A stretch of DNA of 56,221 nt from Prevotella sp. (GCA_024697405.1 JAILFU010000086.1:1-56221), one strand, 5' to 3'; counted from the first letter of the stretch, positions 18,301-28,104 are shown. The notes: generated by a model not told the origin, from the sequence alone. Numbers and translations are program-made.

Positions 18301-18679
18301 TCTGCTTCTCATCGGCCAGCAGGCCGATGCGCACGGGGTTGTAGTCGGTGGTGGTGATGAAGAGGCCTGTGGTGAACAGGGGCACCTTGATCTTATAGGT
18401 GCCGTCGTCCTCTGTCAGCACACTGTAGCCGTCGATTTCTGCGGAGCGCACGATGGCACCAGCCACAGGCTGCTTGGTCGTGGCATCGAGCACGAGGCCT
18501 GTGACGGTACGTGTCTCATAGTGCTTCTGCTTCACATGTACGACCTTGACAGGAGCTACCTCCTCTTCTTCATCCTCGAGGTCGTACTGGGCGTAGGCGC
18601 CCAACGGGAAAGCCATCAGCAACGCAGAAAGAAGGAGAAAATTCAAATATTTAAGAATTGCAATATTATTCCGATTCAT
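15392..18679 (-). CDS. SusC/RagA family TonB-dependent outer-membrane transporter
   Basis: The 1095-residue protein is a TonB-linked barrel. It has a signal peptide ending at about residue 30 (AYA-Q), a strongly acidic stretch DLEDEEEE (33-40), a carboxypeptidase-regulatory-like domain (about 58-145), a plug domain with the GTALYGAKGANGVILIQTRR signature of SusC proteins, and a long barrel ending in GVKINL. It pairs with the SusD gene 41 bp downstream and follows a FAS1 gene by 49 bp. It differs clearly from the other SusC in the operon, so the two pumps probably take related but distinct ligands. Confidence 0.95.
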   Translation of the reverse strand: MNRNNIAILKYLNFLLLSALLMAFPLGAYAQYDLEDEEEEVAPVKVVHVKQKHYETRTVTGLVLDATTKQPVAGAIVRSAEIDGYSVLTEDDGTYKIKVPLFTTGLFITTTDYNPVRIGLLADEKQKTALLYPATFNAEYSAQTNVRGDHATSDFAYTNAINIKDEIEKQLGAYVHTISRNGTPGVGSVMFMQGLNSLNVNAQPLIVIDDVVIDQQYGRTLLHDGFYNDVLTNLNPADIEKVTVLRNGTALYGAKGANGVILIQTRRNKSMATRITANISAGVTLEPKYISVMDAGQYRSYASEMLKSTNTTIRKFSFLNEDPDYYYYDQYHQSTDWKDYVYRTAFTQNYGINVEGGDDVANYNLSVGYGNMQSNMKNNGMGRLNVRFNTDISLSQKLDVRFDASFSNVTRNLRNDGAPETYDEGTPNAPSFLAYVKSPFMSAYSYGHDETGRGRFADSHYDITEESYLKEALNNYSGYNWQLGNPAAILEYSEAENKNRFENSMLNLTVTPKYTFNSHLFLSEHFSYNLVNTNEMFYIPINGTPNYYVISLGGYRENEVRSLASKQNSVQSDTRIDWHNRYAAHYIHLFGGARINWEGFTTNSQVGYNTGSDKTPFMSGSLQNKDVKGINENWNSISWYAQADYNYKGRYFLQANLTVDGSSRFGEDAGSIKVLKAPWAIFPSVQAAWVVTNEPWMADVKGIDYVRLSAGFDISGNDDIDYYAARSYFRASQFLQTISGLAFEGIGNNKIQWETTRRLNVGLETSLLNNRLSFGVNYFRSNTDNLLTRQSLGFLSGLDMNWNNGGKLKNEGFDVSFTAKLVALKDWQWQLGASAGHYKNEITELPDGKQYVDNQVYGATIRTQVGNVANAFYGYKTLGVFATSEEAQAASLYFMADNGVDRNYFQAGDIHFADLNHDGMITDADQMIIGDPNPDIYGNIFTTVQWKRLKLDVRFNYSLGNDVFNYMRSQLESGSRFMNQTTALQRRWQVEGQHTDVPRITFQDPMGNARFSDRWIEDGSYIRLKSATLSYDLPLKSEYIQGLQFWVQGNNLLTFTKYLGSDPEFTMTSSVIGQGIDLGRLGQSRSIVAGVKINL

Positions 18680-18728
18680 AGTGCATCATTTTTTTACATG
18701 ATTACTCTTTTAATTTCTACATTTTCCA

Positions 18729-20594
18729 TCAGCGTTGCATATACCACCGCTTGACCGTACGGCTGTCGTCGTACTGGCCGTGAGGATACATCAGCAGGCC
18801 GGGAGTGCCCCAGGCCGACGCGTTGATGTCGGATTCAGCAGGCAGCGCGTCGACCAGCTGCAGCGAGCCGTGGGGCACGAGCAGGATGCAGTCGATGCGC
18901 ATGTTGCGGGTGTAGACACCGTTGCGCACCTCGGAGGTCTGCACTTTGGTCTCAATCTTCAGTGTTGCCTGCAGGTCCTCGTCTTCGATGCCCCAGGTGC
19001 AGACGTCGAACTTGTAGTCTTCGGCCACCAGCAGATAGTCGATGACGTCGGGCGTGGTGACGAAGTTCTTCACCTTGCCGTCCTCACCCTTAATCTGCTC
19101 AGCACCCTTGCCGGGCTGCTCGATGGTGAAGCGGAGCACGGTGGGCAGGCGCTGTGTCTCGGTGGCATTGCTGTCGTTGGCCAGTGCCGGGCAGGTGACC
19201 ACATAGATGTCGTAGCCCACATTCGAGAGCACGTTCTTCAGGTTGAAGATGGCTGAGTGGTTGACGGTGGCGATGCTGGGCAGGAACTCTACGAAGGTGT
19301 TGCTCCACACCTTGTCGTAGAAGGCGCGGTTGTCGTTGGTGACATAGCGCGACACGGGCGTGATGGTGGGTTCCATGTCGCCCTTCGAGTTCTTCATCTC
19401 GCTGACCTCCCTGACGGAGTTGCGGTCTTCGGCCTCGATGATGATGTACTGGTTGAAGGTCATCCGCTTGTCGATGTTCCACTGCGAAGCCTTGTGGAGC
19501 TCACCGTTGCTACAGGTGATAATCTCGTCCTGTGCCAGCACACCGTAAGGCTTGGTCTGCGGCATGCGGTACTCGAAGTACTCGAAGGGTGCACCCCACA
19601 TCTGCTTGCGGAGGCTGTAGGCAATCATGGCGCTGGTGGACATGGCCGAGTCGTTCAGGGCAGCGTCGGTGTTGAACGTGCGGCTGAAGGTGGCTCCGTT
19701 GACGATGGCCAGGCGGCTGTTGGTATAGACCAGCGAGTCGCGCTTGTCGACACCTTCGGGGTAGTTGAAGTAGGGCTCGTACTCCTCTACGAGCTGGCGC
19801 CACACGGCATTGGTGGGAGCCACCATGATGTAGGAGCTGTCCTCAGAGTTCAGGCGTCCGATGGTGGTGAACAGGTCGTTGCGCTGTGTGAAGACGGAGT
19901 CGAGATACTGTGTCTTGCCGTCGATGATGCTGCCCGGCACACTCAGCTCGGGCATAAACTCGCGGTAGTAGAACTTGCTGTTGTAGAGGAATGAGCGGAG
20001 GCTGTCGAGGTCGGCATCCTTACGCACATACTCGAAGACGTTGGAGAGGTAGTCTACGGGGCGCTCGAGCGTGTAGAGCACGCCGTTGCCGTAGAGCTGG
20101 TTCTTCAGGATCATCTTGGCTCCGTCGATGTCGCCACTCTTCAGGATGGCATACTTGCCGTTCATCAGGGTGATGGAATCGTTGCTGGTGGTGGACACGG
20201 AGTGGTTGTAGAGAGCCACATGGTTCTGGATGAACTCCTTGAGTACGGTGTTGTCTTCCTCGACCACGGAGTCGCGCACCTGCTGCTGGTAGCTGGCGAT
20301 GAGTGCCTGGGCCTCAGCCTGCGAGAAGTTGGAGTTGGTGGGTGCGAAGACGGTGAACACCTGGCTGCTGTTGAGGGACTTGGCGAAGTCGCATGCCTCG
20401 ACGACGCTGGCAAAATTGCTCAGTTCGGGGTTGTTCTTGATGGCCTGCCAAAGGGTGCCCTCGTGCATGCCGCTGCTGTCGCCCAGGCTGTCGTAGTGGT
20501 CGTCCCACGTCTCGGTGCAGGCGGTGATGGCTGCGGCAAAGCCGCAGCACACCAGACCGGCACACATTATTTTATTATATATCTTCCTAATCAT
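18729..20594 (-). CDS. FAS1 (fasciclin) domain lipoprotein
   Basis: The 621-residue lipoprotein has lipid C26 (AITAC) and an acidic export tail. A first FAS1 domain (about 38-185) shows the hallmark VFTVFAPTNSNF and a conserved NHVALYN histidine segment. A second, more divergent FAS1-like domain contains SYIMVAPTNAVW (about 255-430). A beta-rich C-terminal region of unknown function follows. FAS1 domains mediate adhesion or ligand binding at surfaces. I start at 20594, where the signal peptide begins; an ATG at 20615 would add seven residues. It lies between another FAS1 gene and a SusC gene, and its position suggests an accessory ligand-binding role in the transport complex. Confidence 0.85.
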   Translation of the reverse strand: MIRKIYNKIMCAGLVCCGFAAAITACTETWDDHYDSLGDSSGMHEGTLWQAIKNNPELSNFASVVEACDFAKSLNSSQVFTVFAPTNSNFSQAEAQALIASYQQQVRDSVVEEDNTVLKEFIQNHVALYNHSVSTTSNDSITLMNGKYAILKSGDIDGAKMILKNQLYGNGVLYTLERPVDYLSNVFEYVRKDADLDSLRSFLYNSKFYYREFMPELSVPGSIIDGKTQYLDSVFTQRNDLFTTIGRLNSEDSSYIMVAPTNAVWRQLVEEYEPYFNYPEGVDKRDSLVYTNSRLAIVNGATFSRTFNTDAALNDSAMSTSAMIAYSLRKQMWGAPFEYFEYRMPQTKPYGVLAQDEIITCSNGELHKASQWNIDKRMTFNQYIIIEAEDRNSVREVSEMKNSKGDMEPTITPVSRYVTNDNRAFYDKVWSNTFVEFLPSIATVNHSAIFNLKNVLSNVGYDIYVVTCPALANDSNATETQRLPTVLRFTIEQPGKGAEQIKGEDGKVKNFVTTPDVIDYLLVAEDYKFDVCTWGIEDEDLQATLKIETKVQTSEVRNGVYTRNMRIDCILLVPHGSLQLVDALPAESDINASAWGTPGLLMYPHGQYDDSRTVKRWYMQR

Positions 20595-20647
20595 GATGCT
20601 TGATATCTTTATCATTTTTCATTTTTCATTTAGGGCGTAGCCCGCTA

Positions 20648-22792
20648 TTAGAGGTCGTCCTCCATCTGGCCGTCACCATCGACGCCATAGACGCTCTTCG
20701 GCACCATCTCCCAGAAGTCGAACATGAACTCGTTGTTGTTGCCCTGCTTACCGTCGCTGGCCACGCGGAAGCGCACGTAGTGAGGCTTGTGGGCATCGAC
20801 GTAGCCTTGGTAGACAATCTTGCGGTGGGTACGCTCGTTACCCATGAAGTAGTATTTCGAGCCACCGGCGGAGAAGTGGTACTGGCTGCGGCCGTCGCGA
20901 TAGACACCCAGGTTCTTCAGGGTCTTCTGCTCCTCGGCCTTCTCCTCGTCGCTCTTCTTCTTGTAGTCGCCCAGCGACTCGTCAATCACATAGCGGTCGC
21001 CCAAATAAGTCTCAGTATTGAGGTACTTTGTCATGTCCACGGGAATGCCCTGAGGCACGCCGTCGAAATAGTTCTGCATGACGCCACGGGTCTCAATGGC
21101 GCAGTAGCCCAGACGCATCTGCCAGTCGCCAGAGTAGGGCACGGGCGGGATGCGGAAGGTCATGTCGTAGTCGCCGAAGAGGTTCCACTCGTCGCCCTGC
21201 CACGACCAGAAGTTGCAGTGGGGGCGGCGCATGACGAGATAGCCGTTGTTGTTGATGGTCACACCGTCGAGATAGCCCTGCGGGAAGTAGTAGTTCTTGC
21301 CGTTCTTCGGCTCGTTGCTGTCGTCGGGCACGTTGTTCGGGTCGTCAACGGTATAGTTACCCTTGAGGCGCATGTCGTTGGTCATCACCTCGGGCCAAAC
21401 CGTGGAGAAGTCCATGCGGATGCGCTGGTTCTGCACAATGTTTTGCACGTCGTAGCTGAACACCACCAGGTCGTCGACATAGAAGTAGTGGCCGTTGAGG
21501 GCGTCGTGGATAGGCTCTTTCTCCACCGTGTTGTCGACCAGTGCGCCACGGAAGGCGTACTCAGGAGCGGCATAGCGGCGGTTGATGAAGTGGCGGCCTA
21601 CGTAGGCGCCGTCCTTGCCTCGGCAGTCGTTGCCCTTCTCGTCCTTGTTCATGGTGAGCTGTTCCACCTTCAGCATGGTCCAAGGCAGCAGTGTCTGGTA
21701 CCATTCGATGGGGTTGATGAGCTTGGTGTCGAAGCCGAATGCCTCTTTCGTCTCCTTGCAGACCAGGGCGGTGAGGTCGCTGGTGCCTGGCACGTAGCGG
21801 GTCATGAAGTGGTACTGCATGAAGCGGTGGAGCGGGTTGACGCTGTCCTTGAGGTTCTCGAAGCTGTGGCCGGGAGCATTGACATCTTCGGGATAGACGG
21901 GGTCGTAAAACAGGCAGGCGAGGTCGTAGAGTGCCCGCACATTGCCATTAGCCGTAGAGATGCCATATTCTTCGAACTTGGCCTTGTAAAGGGAGTCTGG
22001 CTCGACAAAGCCGGTGAAGCCATATTTCCTTGTAGCAGGAGCCCAGCCTACCTCTTGCCAAGTGTGGGACTTGTAGCGATACTTAGGATAGCTCTTGAAG
22101 TCGTAATTGGGGTCGTCGACCAGCAGGATCTCCTCGCGCACGCCCGATGCCACCAGTCCTTCGTAGAAGATGCTGATGCGGGGGTTGTCGCGCAGGATGT
22201 CGGCGATATAGCTGTTCGACTTCTCAATAACCATGTTGATGGGCTGCACGATACCGTTTTCCACCGAGTCGTTCTGGTGGATAACAGTGCCGTCGGCCAG
22301 GGTCTGCTCGAAGATGATGTGGGCAGTGCCCTCCAGATAGACCACGGCATTGCTGTCGGCATCGACGCCCTGCGAGGTGGCCAGGTAGCGGCCCAGCATG
22401 TTGGCGGTGATGAGGCGGTCCTGGTTCATCTCGAACGTGGAATACATGTTAGCCACCAGATGGGTGCGGGCGATGGTGTCACAGTCGGCATCGCTCAGCT
22501 GGTCGATGCTCGACAAGCCCTTCTCCTTCAGGTAGGTGCTCACGGCGTTGTTGTCGGGCAGGAAGCAGGTGTACTGGCCATAGGTAGCCAGGAGGTCCAT
22601 CAGCTGTGCACGCTCGACGATGGTCTTGAACTCGCTGTACTGCGGGCGGTTGTTCAGATAGTCGCTCATCATCTCGCCCGTGAACGTGTAGAAGTGCTCA
22701 CTGTCGGGCTCGTCGGAGCAGGCGGTGAAGCCGGCGACTACACCAAAGCCAATCAGACAGCCACAGAATATTTTAATCAGTTGCTTTTTCAT
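20648..22792 (-). CDS. FAS1 (fasciclin) domain lipoprotein with beta-rich C-terminus
   Basis: The 714-residue lipoprotein has lipid C25 (GFTAC) and the tail SDEPDSEH. Residues about 42-195 form a FAS1 domain (QYTCFLPDNNAV, then ARTHLVANMY). A second FAS1-like region follows (about 200-420) with weak motifs. The last 280 residues are beta-rich (YFYVDDLVVFSYDVQN, MRLGYCAIETRG) and resemble the unknown-function domain that often follows FAS1 in Bacteroidota. It begins 9 bp after the upstream SusD stop, so it is tightly linked to that pump. No catalytic motif is visible. Confidence 0.83.
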   Translation of the reverse strand: MKKQLIKIFCGCLIGFGVVAGFTACSDEPDSEHFYTFTGEMMSDYLNNRPQYSEFKTIVERAQLMDLLATYGQYTCFLPDNNAVSTYLKEKGLSSIDQLSDADCDTIARTHLVANMYSTFEMNQDRLITANMLGRYLATSQGVDADSNAVVYLEGTAHIIFEQTLADGTVIHQNDSVENGIVQPINMVIEKSNSYIADILRDNPRISIFYEGLVASGVREEILLVDDPNYDFKSYPKYRYKSHTWQEVGWAPATRKYGFTGFVEPDSLYKAKFEEYGISTANGNVRALYDLACLFYDPVYPEDVNAPGHSFENLKDSVNPLHRFMQYHFMTRYVPGTSDLTALVCKETKEAFGFDTKLINPIEWYQTLLPWTMLKVEQLTMNKDEKGNDCRGKDGAYVGRHFINRRYAAPEYAFRGALVDNTVEKEPIHDALNGHYFYVDDLVVFSYDVQNIVQNQRIRMDFSTVWPEVMTNDMRLKGNYTVDDPNNVPDDSNEPKNGKNYYFPQGYLDGVTINNNGYLVMRRPHCNFWSWQGDEWNLFGDYDMTFRIPPVPYSGDWQMRLGYCAIETRGVMQNYFDGVPQGIPVDMTKYLNTETYLGDRYVIDESLGDYKKKSDEEKAEEQKTLKNLGVYRDGRSQYHFSAGGSKYYFMGNERTHRKIVYQGYVDAHKPHYVRFRVASDGKQGNNNEFMFDFWEMVPKSVYGVDGDGQMEDDL

Positions 22793-22801
22793 ATCCTTAT
22801 G

Positions 22802-24604
22802 TTATTTAGTTTTCTCGTAGCTGGTGCTCTCGCCACTGCCGAAGACGGGGTTGGGCTCCAGGTTCTTGTTCACCTTCATTTCATCATTGTTGTAGGGCCA
22901 GAAGATGGCGTCCATCTTCTTGAAGAAGTTCTGGGCAAAGGTGCTGTTCACGTCGTCACGCTTCACCACGGCGGCAATAATCTGGTTGGTGTTGCCGGCA
23001 CGCATGCAGTAGCGCACCAGGTCGTACCAGCGCTTGCCCTCGAACATCAGCTCGCGATGGCGCTCGCGCATCACCAGTTCCTCCATGAGAACCTTTGTGT
23101 TATAGTCCTTTGCCTCCAGCGTGTCGGTACTCTTCAGGTCGACGGTAGCCTTGCAGATGGACCGCTTATTGATGGCGTTCACCAGGCGGAAGCATTTCTC
23201 CAGCTTGGGAGCGTTGAACTCGATGGCGTCGTCCTCGTTGCCCTCCTTCATCTGCTGGCAGATGGCCTCGGCCTCGAGCAGCATGATGTCGGCCAGGCGG
23301 TAGATAATCCACTGGCTGCCGTTGTTGTTACGCGTGTAGTAGGTATAGGATGCCGTGGGCTTGTCCTTAGAGGTAGCAATGCTGATAGACACGTTGCTTG
23401 TGGCAAACTTGGTGATGTTGCCGCCCTCGGCGTCGAAATTCTGATAGAGGCGTGCGTCCAGCTTCTTGTTCTTGTCCTCGAAGACGGCGCGGCCCGACTC
23501 TGCCGTGAACTCGTCGATGATGGCCGTCGAGGGAGCCAGCAGACCCTTGTGGGAGTCGGAGTTGCCGTAGAACGAGGAGACGGCCGAGTTGCTGGGCAGG
23601 CCGCTCGTCTCGGGCGAAGGATCGTAGCTCAGCTCGAAGATGGTCTCGCGGCTGTGGCCCATGTCGAATATGGCCTGATAGGCATCGCCGAAGAAGTTGC
23701 CCGATGAGGCATCGGCCTCCAGGGGGTAGCCGTTGTAGCGCTCATCCACCACATTCATGCTGGAGAGGCTGGAGATGGAGCCGCTCTTGCTGCCCTTGCT
23801 GCGCTCTTCCTCATACATCTCCTTCTTGGAGTTGATGACCAGCTCGGCATAGCGGATGCAGTTGTCGTAGTCCTTCTTCCAGAGGTACATCTCGCAAAGC
23901 ATGGCGTAGATGGCATCGCGGGTGATGCGGCCAGTCTGGTAGCGGGGCTTGTTCTCAGGATAGCGCTTCACGGCGTCGCCCTTGATGCTCTCCAGGTCGA
24001 GGATGAGGCTGTCGAGGACATCCTCAAACTTCGTGGCGGGGAGGTCCATCCTCTGGTCGTCGTCGGTGAAAGCCTCCGTAGAATAAGGCACGTTACGGAA
24101 GGTGCGGATGAGGTAGAAATAGCAGAGGTCGCGCAGTGCCGATGCCTCAGCGATGGTAGCCATCAGGTCGCCCTGAGTATAGCCCGGGTCGACGGCAGCC
24201 ACGCCGGGAGCATATTTCAGCACGGTGTTGCAGCGGTTGATGACATCGTAGAAACCACTCCAGGTGGTATAGCTGTTCATGGCCGTGATGTTTTCCTGGA
24301 GGATGTTGTAGAGGTTGTTGTCGTTGTTGATGTTCTGACCCGACATAATATTGTCGCTTCGCACCTCTCCCCAAATCATCATGCGCTTGCGGACACCCTC
24401 GTCCTGCAGGGCGCTGTAGCAACCCATGAGGACATTGTCCACGTCGGCCTTTTCGTTCCAGAAGTCTTCAAGGATAATCTCGCTCTGGGGCTTGATTTCC
24501 AGGAAGTCGGAGCAAGAACTCAGACCTGTAAGAGCTGCGGCGCTGCCACAGCAAAACAGGCTGGCCCAGAATATTTTATTTTTCATTGTCTTCATAATCT
24601 TCAT
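22802..24604 (-). CDS. SusD/RagB family surface nutrient-binding lipoprotein
   Basis: The 600-residue protein has a lipoprotein signal with lipid C31 (GLSSC) and the classic SusD opening SDFLEIKPQSEIILEDFW. The family helix ALRDLCYFYLIRTFRNVPY lies at about 160-180. The C-terminal MFEGKRWYDLVRYCMR motif is the canonical SusD signature. Three in-frame ATGs (24604, 24595, 24586) are possible starts; all give a good signal peptide. It follows its SusC partner by 25 bp and precedes the FAS1 pair by 9 bp. Confidence 0.95.
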   Translation of the reverse strand: MKIMKTMKNKIFWASLFCCGSAAALTGLSSCSDFLEIKPQSEIILEDFWNEKADVDNVLMGCYSALQDEGVRKRMMIWGEVRSDNIMSGQNINNDNNLYNILQENITAMNSYTTWSGFYDVINRCNTVLKYAPGVAAVDPGYTQGDLMATIAEASALRDLCYFYLIRTFRNVPYSTEAFTDDDQRMDLPATKFEDVLDSLILDLESIKGDAVKRYPENKPRYQTGRITRDAIYAMLCEMYLWKKDYDNCIRYAELVINSKKEMYEEERSKGSKSGSISSLSSMNVVDERYNGYPLEADASSGNFFGDAYQAIFDMGHSRETIFELSYDPSPETSGLPSNSAVSSFYGNSDSHKGLLAPSTAIIDEFTAESGRAVFEDKNKKLDARLYQNFDAEGGNITKFATSNVSISIATSKDKPTASYTYYTRNNNGSQWIIYRLADIMLLEAEAICQQMKEGNEDDAIEFNAPKLEKCFRLVNAINKRSICKATVDLKSTDTLEAKDYNTKVLMEELVMRERHRELMFEGKRWYDLVRYCMRAGNTNQIIAAVVKRDDVNSTFAQNFFKKMDAIFWPYNNDEMKVNKNLEPNPVFGSGESTSYEKTK

Positions 24605-24629
24605 TTTTCAATGTTCAATGTTCAATCTC

Positions 24630-27600
24630 CTAGAAGTCAACAGTGATACCCAGTGTGTAGGAACGCGAACGCGGGGTCTGGGCGTTGTCGATGGCCGGAT
24701 CCTCACCGCCGAAGGCGATATCGGGGTCAACACCCGAATACTTCGTGATGACGAACGGGTTGTTGATAGAGGCATAGAGCGACACACGGTTCAGACCAAT
24801 CCAAGTGAGGTACTTCTTCTTGATGGCGTAGTTCAACTGGGCATAGCTCATACGCAGGTAGGAACCGTCTTCCACGAAGCGGTCGCTGACGAGCGTGTTG
24901 TAGTTGCTGGAAGAGCCGAACATGGCACGGGGGATAGAGGTGATGTCACCCTCCTTGCGCCAGCGGTAGTTCACGGCCTGGCTCTGGTTGTCGTTGCTGA
25001 CCATTGCCTCTGCGTTCAGGCGGGCCATGTTGATAATCTTGTTGCCCACACGATAGGTGAACTGTGTGGACAGGCGCCAGTCGCCATAGCGGAAGGTGAA
25101 GCCGAAGCCACCGGTCAGCTTAGGCAGCGACGAACCCAGGTAGGTGATGTCGAGGGCGTTGATCTGGCCGTCGTGGTTGATGTCCTCGTAGATGGCATCA
25201 CCGCCGTTGAAGCCGGGATAGCTCTGGTCGTGGCCGGTACCGTCGACACGGTAGTCGTAGCGCATGCGGAGCGGAACGTTGTTGGCATCGAGGATGACAC
25301 GTCCTTCGGCGTTCACAGCCACAGGAGCTGTCTTTCCGGCAGCGCGGAACTCGTCCCAGTAGGCGTAGATTTCATCCTCAGTCATGTTGGCTACGGCATT
25401 CTTGAAGGTATTATAGTTGTACTGGTAGACGCCGTGGTACTTGAAGCCGTAGATGGCACCGAAGGGGTTGTGCAGCTGCACGCGGCGCAGCGTCTCACCA
25501 TTCTTATAGCCGTAGGTGCTGTTCTTCTGCTCAAGGATGTAGGGATCCATCTCCAGGATTTCGTTGCGGTTGTTACCGAAGTTGGCGTTCACGTCCATAG
25601 CAAACTTGCCGGCCTTGACGACCTCGTTCGAGTTGATATGGAACTCCCAACCGGTGTTGCGCATCTTACCGTTGTTGTGGTAGGGCACGGAGGAGAAACC
25701 GGCGTTCGAGGGGATGCGGAAGGAGGACATGAGCATGTCGTCCCTCGTCTCGCTATAGCCCTCGAAGGCAAACGTCAGTCGTCCGTTGAAGAATGCCAAG
25801 TCGATACCGGCATTGTAACCAATCTTCTTCTCCCACTTCAGGTCGGTCAGACGGATGTTCAGCGGCTTCATGGCTGCCATGTCGATATAGCGGGTGGCGG
25901 AGCCATACTTGGAGGTGTACAGATAGTTCTGTCCGGGCTGGTTACCGTTGCGGGCCCAGCTGGCACGAATGGCCAGCATGGAGAGGATGTTCTTGTCCTC
26001 GCCGCCCTTTGCCCATTTCATCCAAGGCTCGTCGCTCAAGATCCACTTGACGGACAAGGAGGGGAAGTATCCCCAACGGCTGCCAGGGCCGAACTTGGTG
26101 GTACCGTCGATACGGACGGTGGCATCAAGCACATAGCGCTCCTTGTAGGCGTAGTGGGCAGAGAAGGTGTAGTACATTGAGCGCCACTGGCTGTAGCCAC
26201 TGCTGAGCGACTCAGGTATGCCGCCGCCGGAAGGATTGGTAATGGCGCCGTCGGTAGAGGGCAGACCGTAGCCACTGGTGCTCTGTGAGTTGCTCGAGCC
26301 GCTGGTCAGCTCGAAGCGTCCCATCATCATCATTGAGTGATCCTTGTTCTTAAAGGCCGGCGTGAGGGTGAGGGTCTGCTTGGTGTTGAACGACACGCTC
26401 TTCGACGAGCCGTTGGATGAGGTGTTCACCTTGTTCTCCCAGTTCACGCGCTTCAGCTCCTGGGGATAGAAACTGTCGTCATACTGGTTGAAGATGTTCA
26501 TGTAGACCGAGCCTCTCCACTTCAGCTGCCAGTGGTCTTCGTCCAGGCCCAGCAGATTGTAGTCGATGATGAGCTCGGGGCTCATGTCGTAGGTGCGCTG
26601 CTGGTTCTTGGCCAGGTTAGCCGATGCCACGGGGTTGACGTAGGTGCGCTGGTCGCCTGAGAAGACATCGGTGCCGCCACGGGCATTGATTTCCTGCTGC
26701 GACAGCTGCGGGATGGTGTAGTAGACATCTGTGTCCTCGCCTGTCAGCGGGTCTTTCTCGTAGATGCTCATGTTAGGCATCTTCTTCAATGCCAGGTTTA
26801 GCAGACCGTCGCTGTTTCGGTCGTTCTTCGTATAGGTCAGCGAGAAGTTGGTGCTTACGCGGATGCGCTCCGACACGTTGTAGTCCAGTGCCACACGGGT
26901 GGAGAAGCGGTTCAACTTCTGCTTGATCATCGTACCCGTCTCATGGTCGAAGCCGCCGCCGATGCGGAAGGATGCCTTCTCACCGCCACCGCTGATGGTG
27001 ACGTAGTGGTTTTGGCGCAAGCCCCACTGTGTGACGGCGTCACGCCAGTCGGTGTTGTCGCGGTACTGGCGCCACTCTGCGAAGCCGCCGGTGTTGTCGA
27101 GGTAGTTGATTTCAGGAATACGCTCAGCGTCAGAGGCATTGTCATCCTGACGGGGGTTGAAGTAGGCCTCTTTCAGCATCATCGTGTAGTCGTCACCGTT
27201 CAGCAGGTCGTAGCCCTTGGGCTGGTAGGTGCCGGTGAGCTTCAGCGAGTAGGTCACACGGGGCTTGCCGCGCGAACCACGCTTGGTGGTCAGCTCAATG
27301 ACACCGTTACCGCCCTGTGAGCCGTAGACGGCACAGGCGGCGGCATCCTTCAGCACGGTAATGCTGGCGATGTCCTCAGGGTTGATGTTCAGCAGCTCGG
27401 CGAACTTCTCATTGTTGGCACCGGCCATATCGAAGTTGTCGAGGTTCACCTCGCGGATGTTGCCGTCGACGACGATAAGCGGGTTGGCATCGGTCAGTGT
27501 GGAGAGCGAGCCGCCGCCACGCAGACGCATGGTAGAGCCGGCACCCAGGTCACCAGAGTTGCCGATGATGTCCAGACCGGCGATACGCCCCTGCAGGGCC

Positions 27601-28076
27601 TCGTCGATGGTGGTCATGCCCAGACCCTCGAACTCCTTCATGGAGATGGTCTGCGAGGCGTATGAGATTTCACGCTCGGGAATGGGCAGGCCATTGCCGT
27701 TGGCGCGTTTCTTCGACTTCACCACCACTTCCTTGATGGTGGTGGCACTCTTCATGTGGATGTTGAAGGTGGTCTTATTGATGGGCAGCACCTGTGCGGA
27801 CATACCCACATAGGTGAAGCGGATTTTGTCCTTGGTGTTCTTCACCTTCATGGTGAAGTTACCGTTGAGGTCGGTGACTGCCGAGTTGATGATACGGCCG
27901 TTAGCATCGATCTCACACACGGTGGCACCCATCAGTCCGCCCAGCTCGTCGCTCACCGTTCCGTGAACCGACGTAATTTCCTGTGCCCTCAAACTTAAAG
28001 GAAGAAGGGTAAAAATGTAAAGAGGTAAAAGATACTTTACCATCCGTCCTACCCTTTTGAATACGTTTATCTTCAT
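24630..28076 (-). CDS. SusC/RagA family TonB-dependent outer-membrane transporter
   Basis: The 1148-residue protein has a signal peptide ending near residue 31 (LRAQ), a carboxypeptidase-regulatory-like domain (about 37-115, VHGTVSDELGGLMGATV), a plug domain starting near 140 (ISYASQTISMKEFEGLG) with DEALQGRIAGLDI and AVYGSQGGNGVIELTTKRG, and a barrel ending LGITVDF. These are standard SusC features. It is the second gene of the operon, 28 bp after the four-domain FAS1 lipoprotein and 25 bp before its SusD. Confidence 0.96.
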   Translation of the reverse strand: MKINVFKRVGRMVKYLLPLYIFTLLPLSLRAQEITSVHGTVSDELGGLMGATVCEIDANGRIINSAVTDLNGNFTMKVKNTKDKIRFTYVGMSAQVLPINKTTFNIHMKSATTIKEVVVKSKKRANGNGLPIPEREISYASQTISMKEFEGLGMTTIDEALQGRIAGLDIIGNSGDLGAGSTMRLRGGGSLSTLTDANPLIVVDGNIREVNLDNFDMAGANNEKFAELLNINPEDIASITVLKDAAACAVYGSQGGNGVIELTTKRGSRGKPRVTYSLKLTGTYQPKGYDLLNGDDYTMMLKEAYFNPRQDDNASDAERIPEINYLDNTGGFAEWRQYRDNTDWRDAVTQWGLRQNHYVTISGGGEKASFRIGGGFDHETGTMIKQKLNRFSTRVALDYNVSERIRVSTNFSLTYTKNDRNSDGLLNLALKKMPNMSIYEKDPLTGEDTDVYYTIPQLSQQEINARGGTDVFSGDQRTYVNPVASANLAKNQQRTYDMSPELIIDYNLLGLDEDHWQLKWRGSVYMNIFNQYDDSFYPQELKRVNWENKVNTSSNGSSKSVSFNTKQTLTLTPAFKNKDHSMMMMGRFELTSGSSNSQSTSGYGLPSTDGAITNPSGGGIPESLSSGYSQWRSMYYTFSAHYAYKERYVLDATVRIDGTTKFGPGSRWGYFPSLSVKWILSDEPWMKWAKGGEDKNILSMLAIRASWARNGNQPGQNYLYTSKYGSATRYIDMAAMKPLNIRLTDLKWEKKIGYNAGIDLAFFNGRLTFAFEGYSETRDDMLMSSFRIPSNAGFSSVPYHNNGKMRNTGWEFHINSNEVVKAGKFAMDVNANFGNNRNEILEMDPYILEQKNSTYGYKNGETLRRVQLHNPFGAIYGFKYHGVYQYNYNTFKNAVANMTEDEIYAYWDEFRAAGKTAPVAVNAEGRVILDANNVPLRMRYDYRVDGTGHDQSYPGFNGGDAIYEDINHDGQINALDITYLGSSLPKLTGGFGFTFRYGDWRLSTQFTYRVGNKIINMARLNAEAMVSNDNQSQAVNYRWRKEGDITSIPRAMFGSSSNYNTLVSDRFVEDGSYLRMSYAQLNYAIKKKYLTWIGLNRVSLYASINNPFVITKYSGVDPDIAFGGEDPAIDNAQTPRSRSYTLGITVDF

Positions 28077-28104
28077 AGGATTTACTTTTTTACTTTTTTA
28101 CCTT

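Noticed and set aside
16916..18754. Plus-strand 612-codon frame opposite SusC
   Set aside because: Antisense shadow of the TonB-dependent transporter; the composition is dominated by Val, Gly and His with no recognisable fold.
20600..23707. Plus-strand open frame of 1035 codons across the FAS1 and SusD genes
   Set aside because: It spans several real genes and their gaps on the other strand, and its valine/histidine-rich translation is typical of an antisense shadow.
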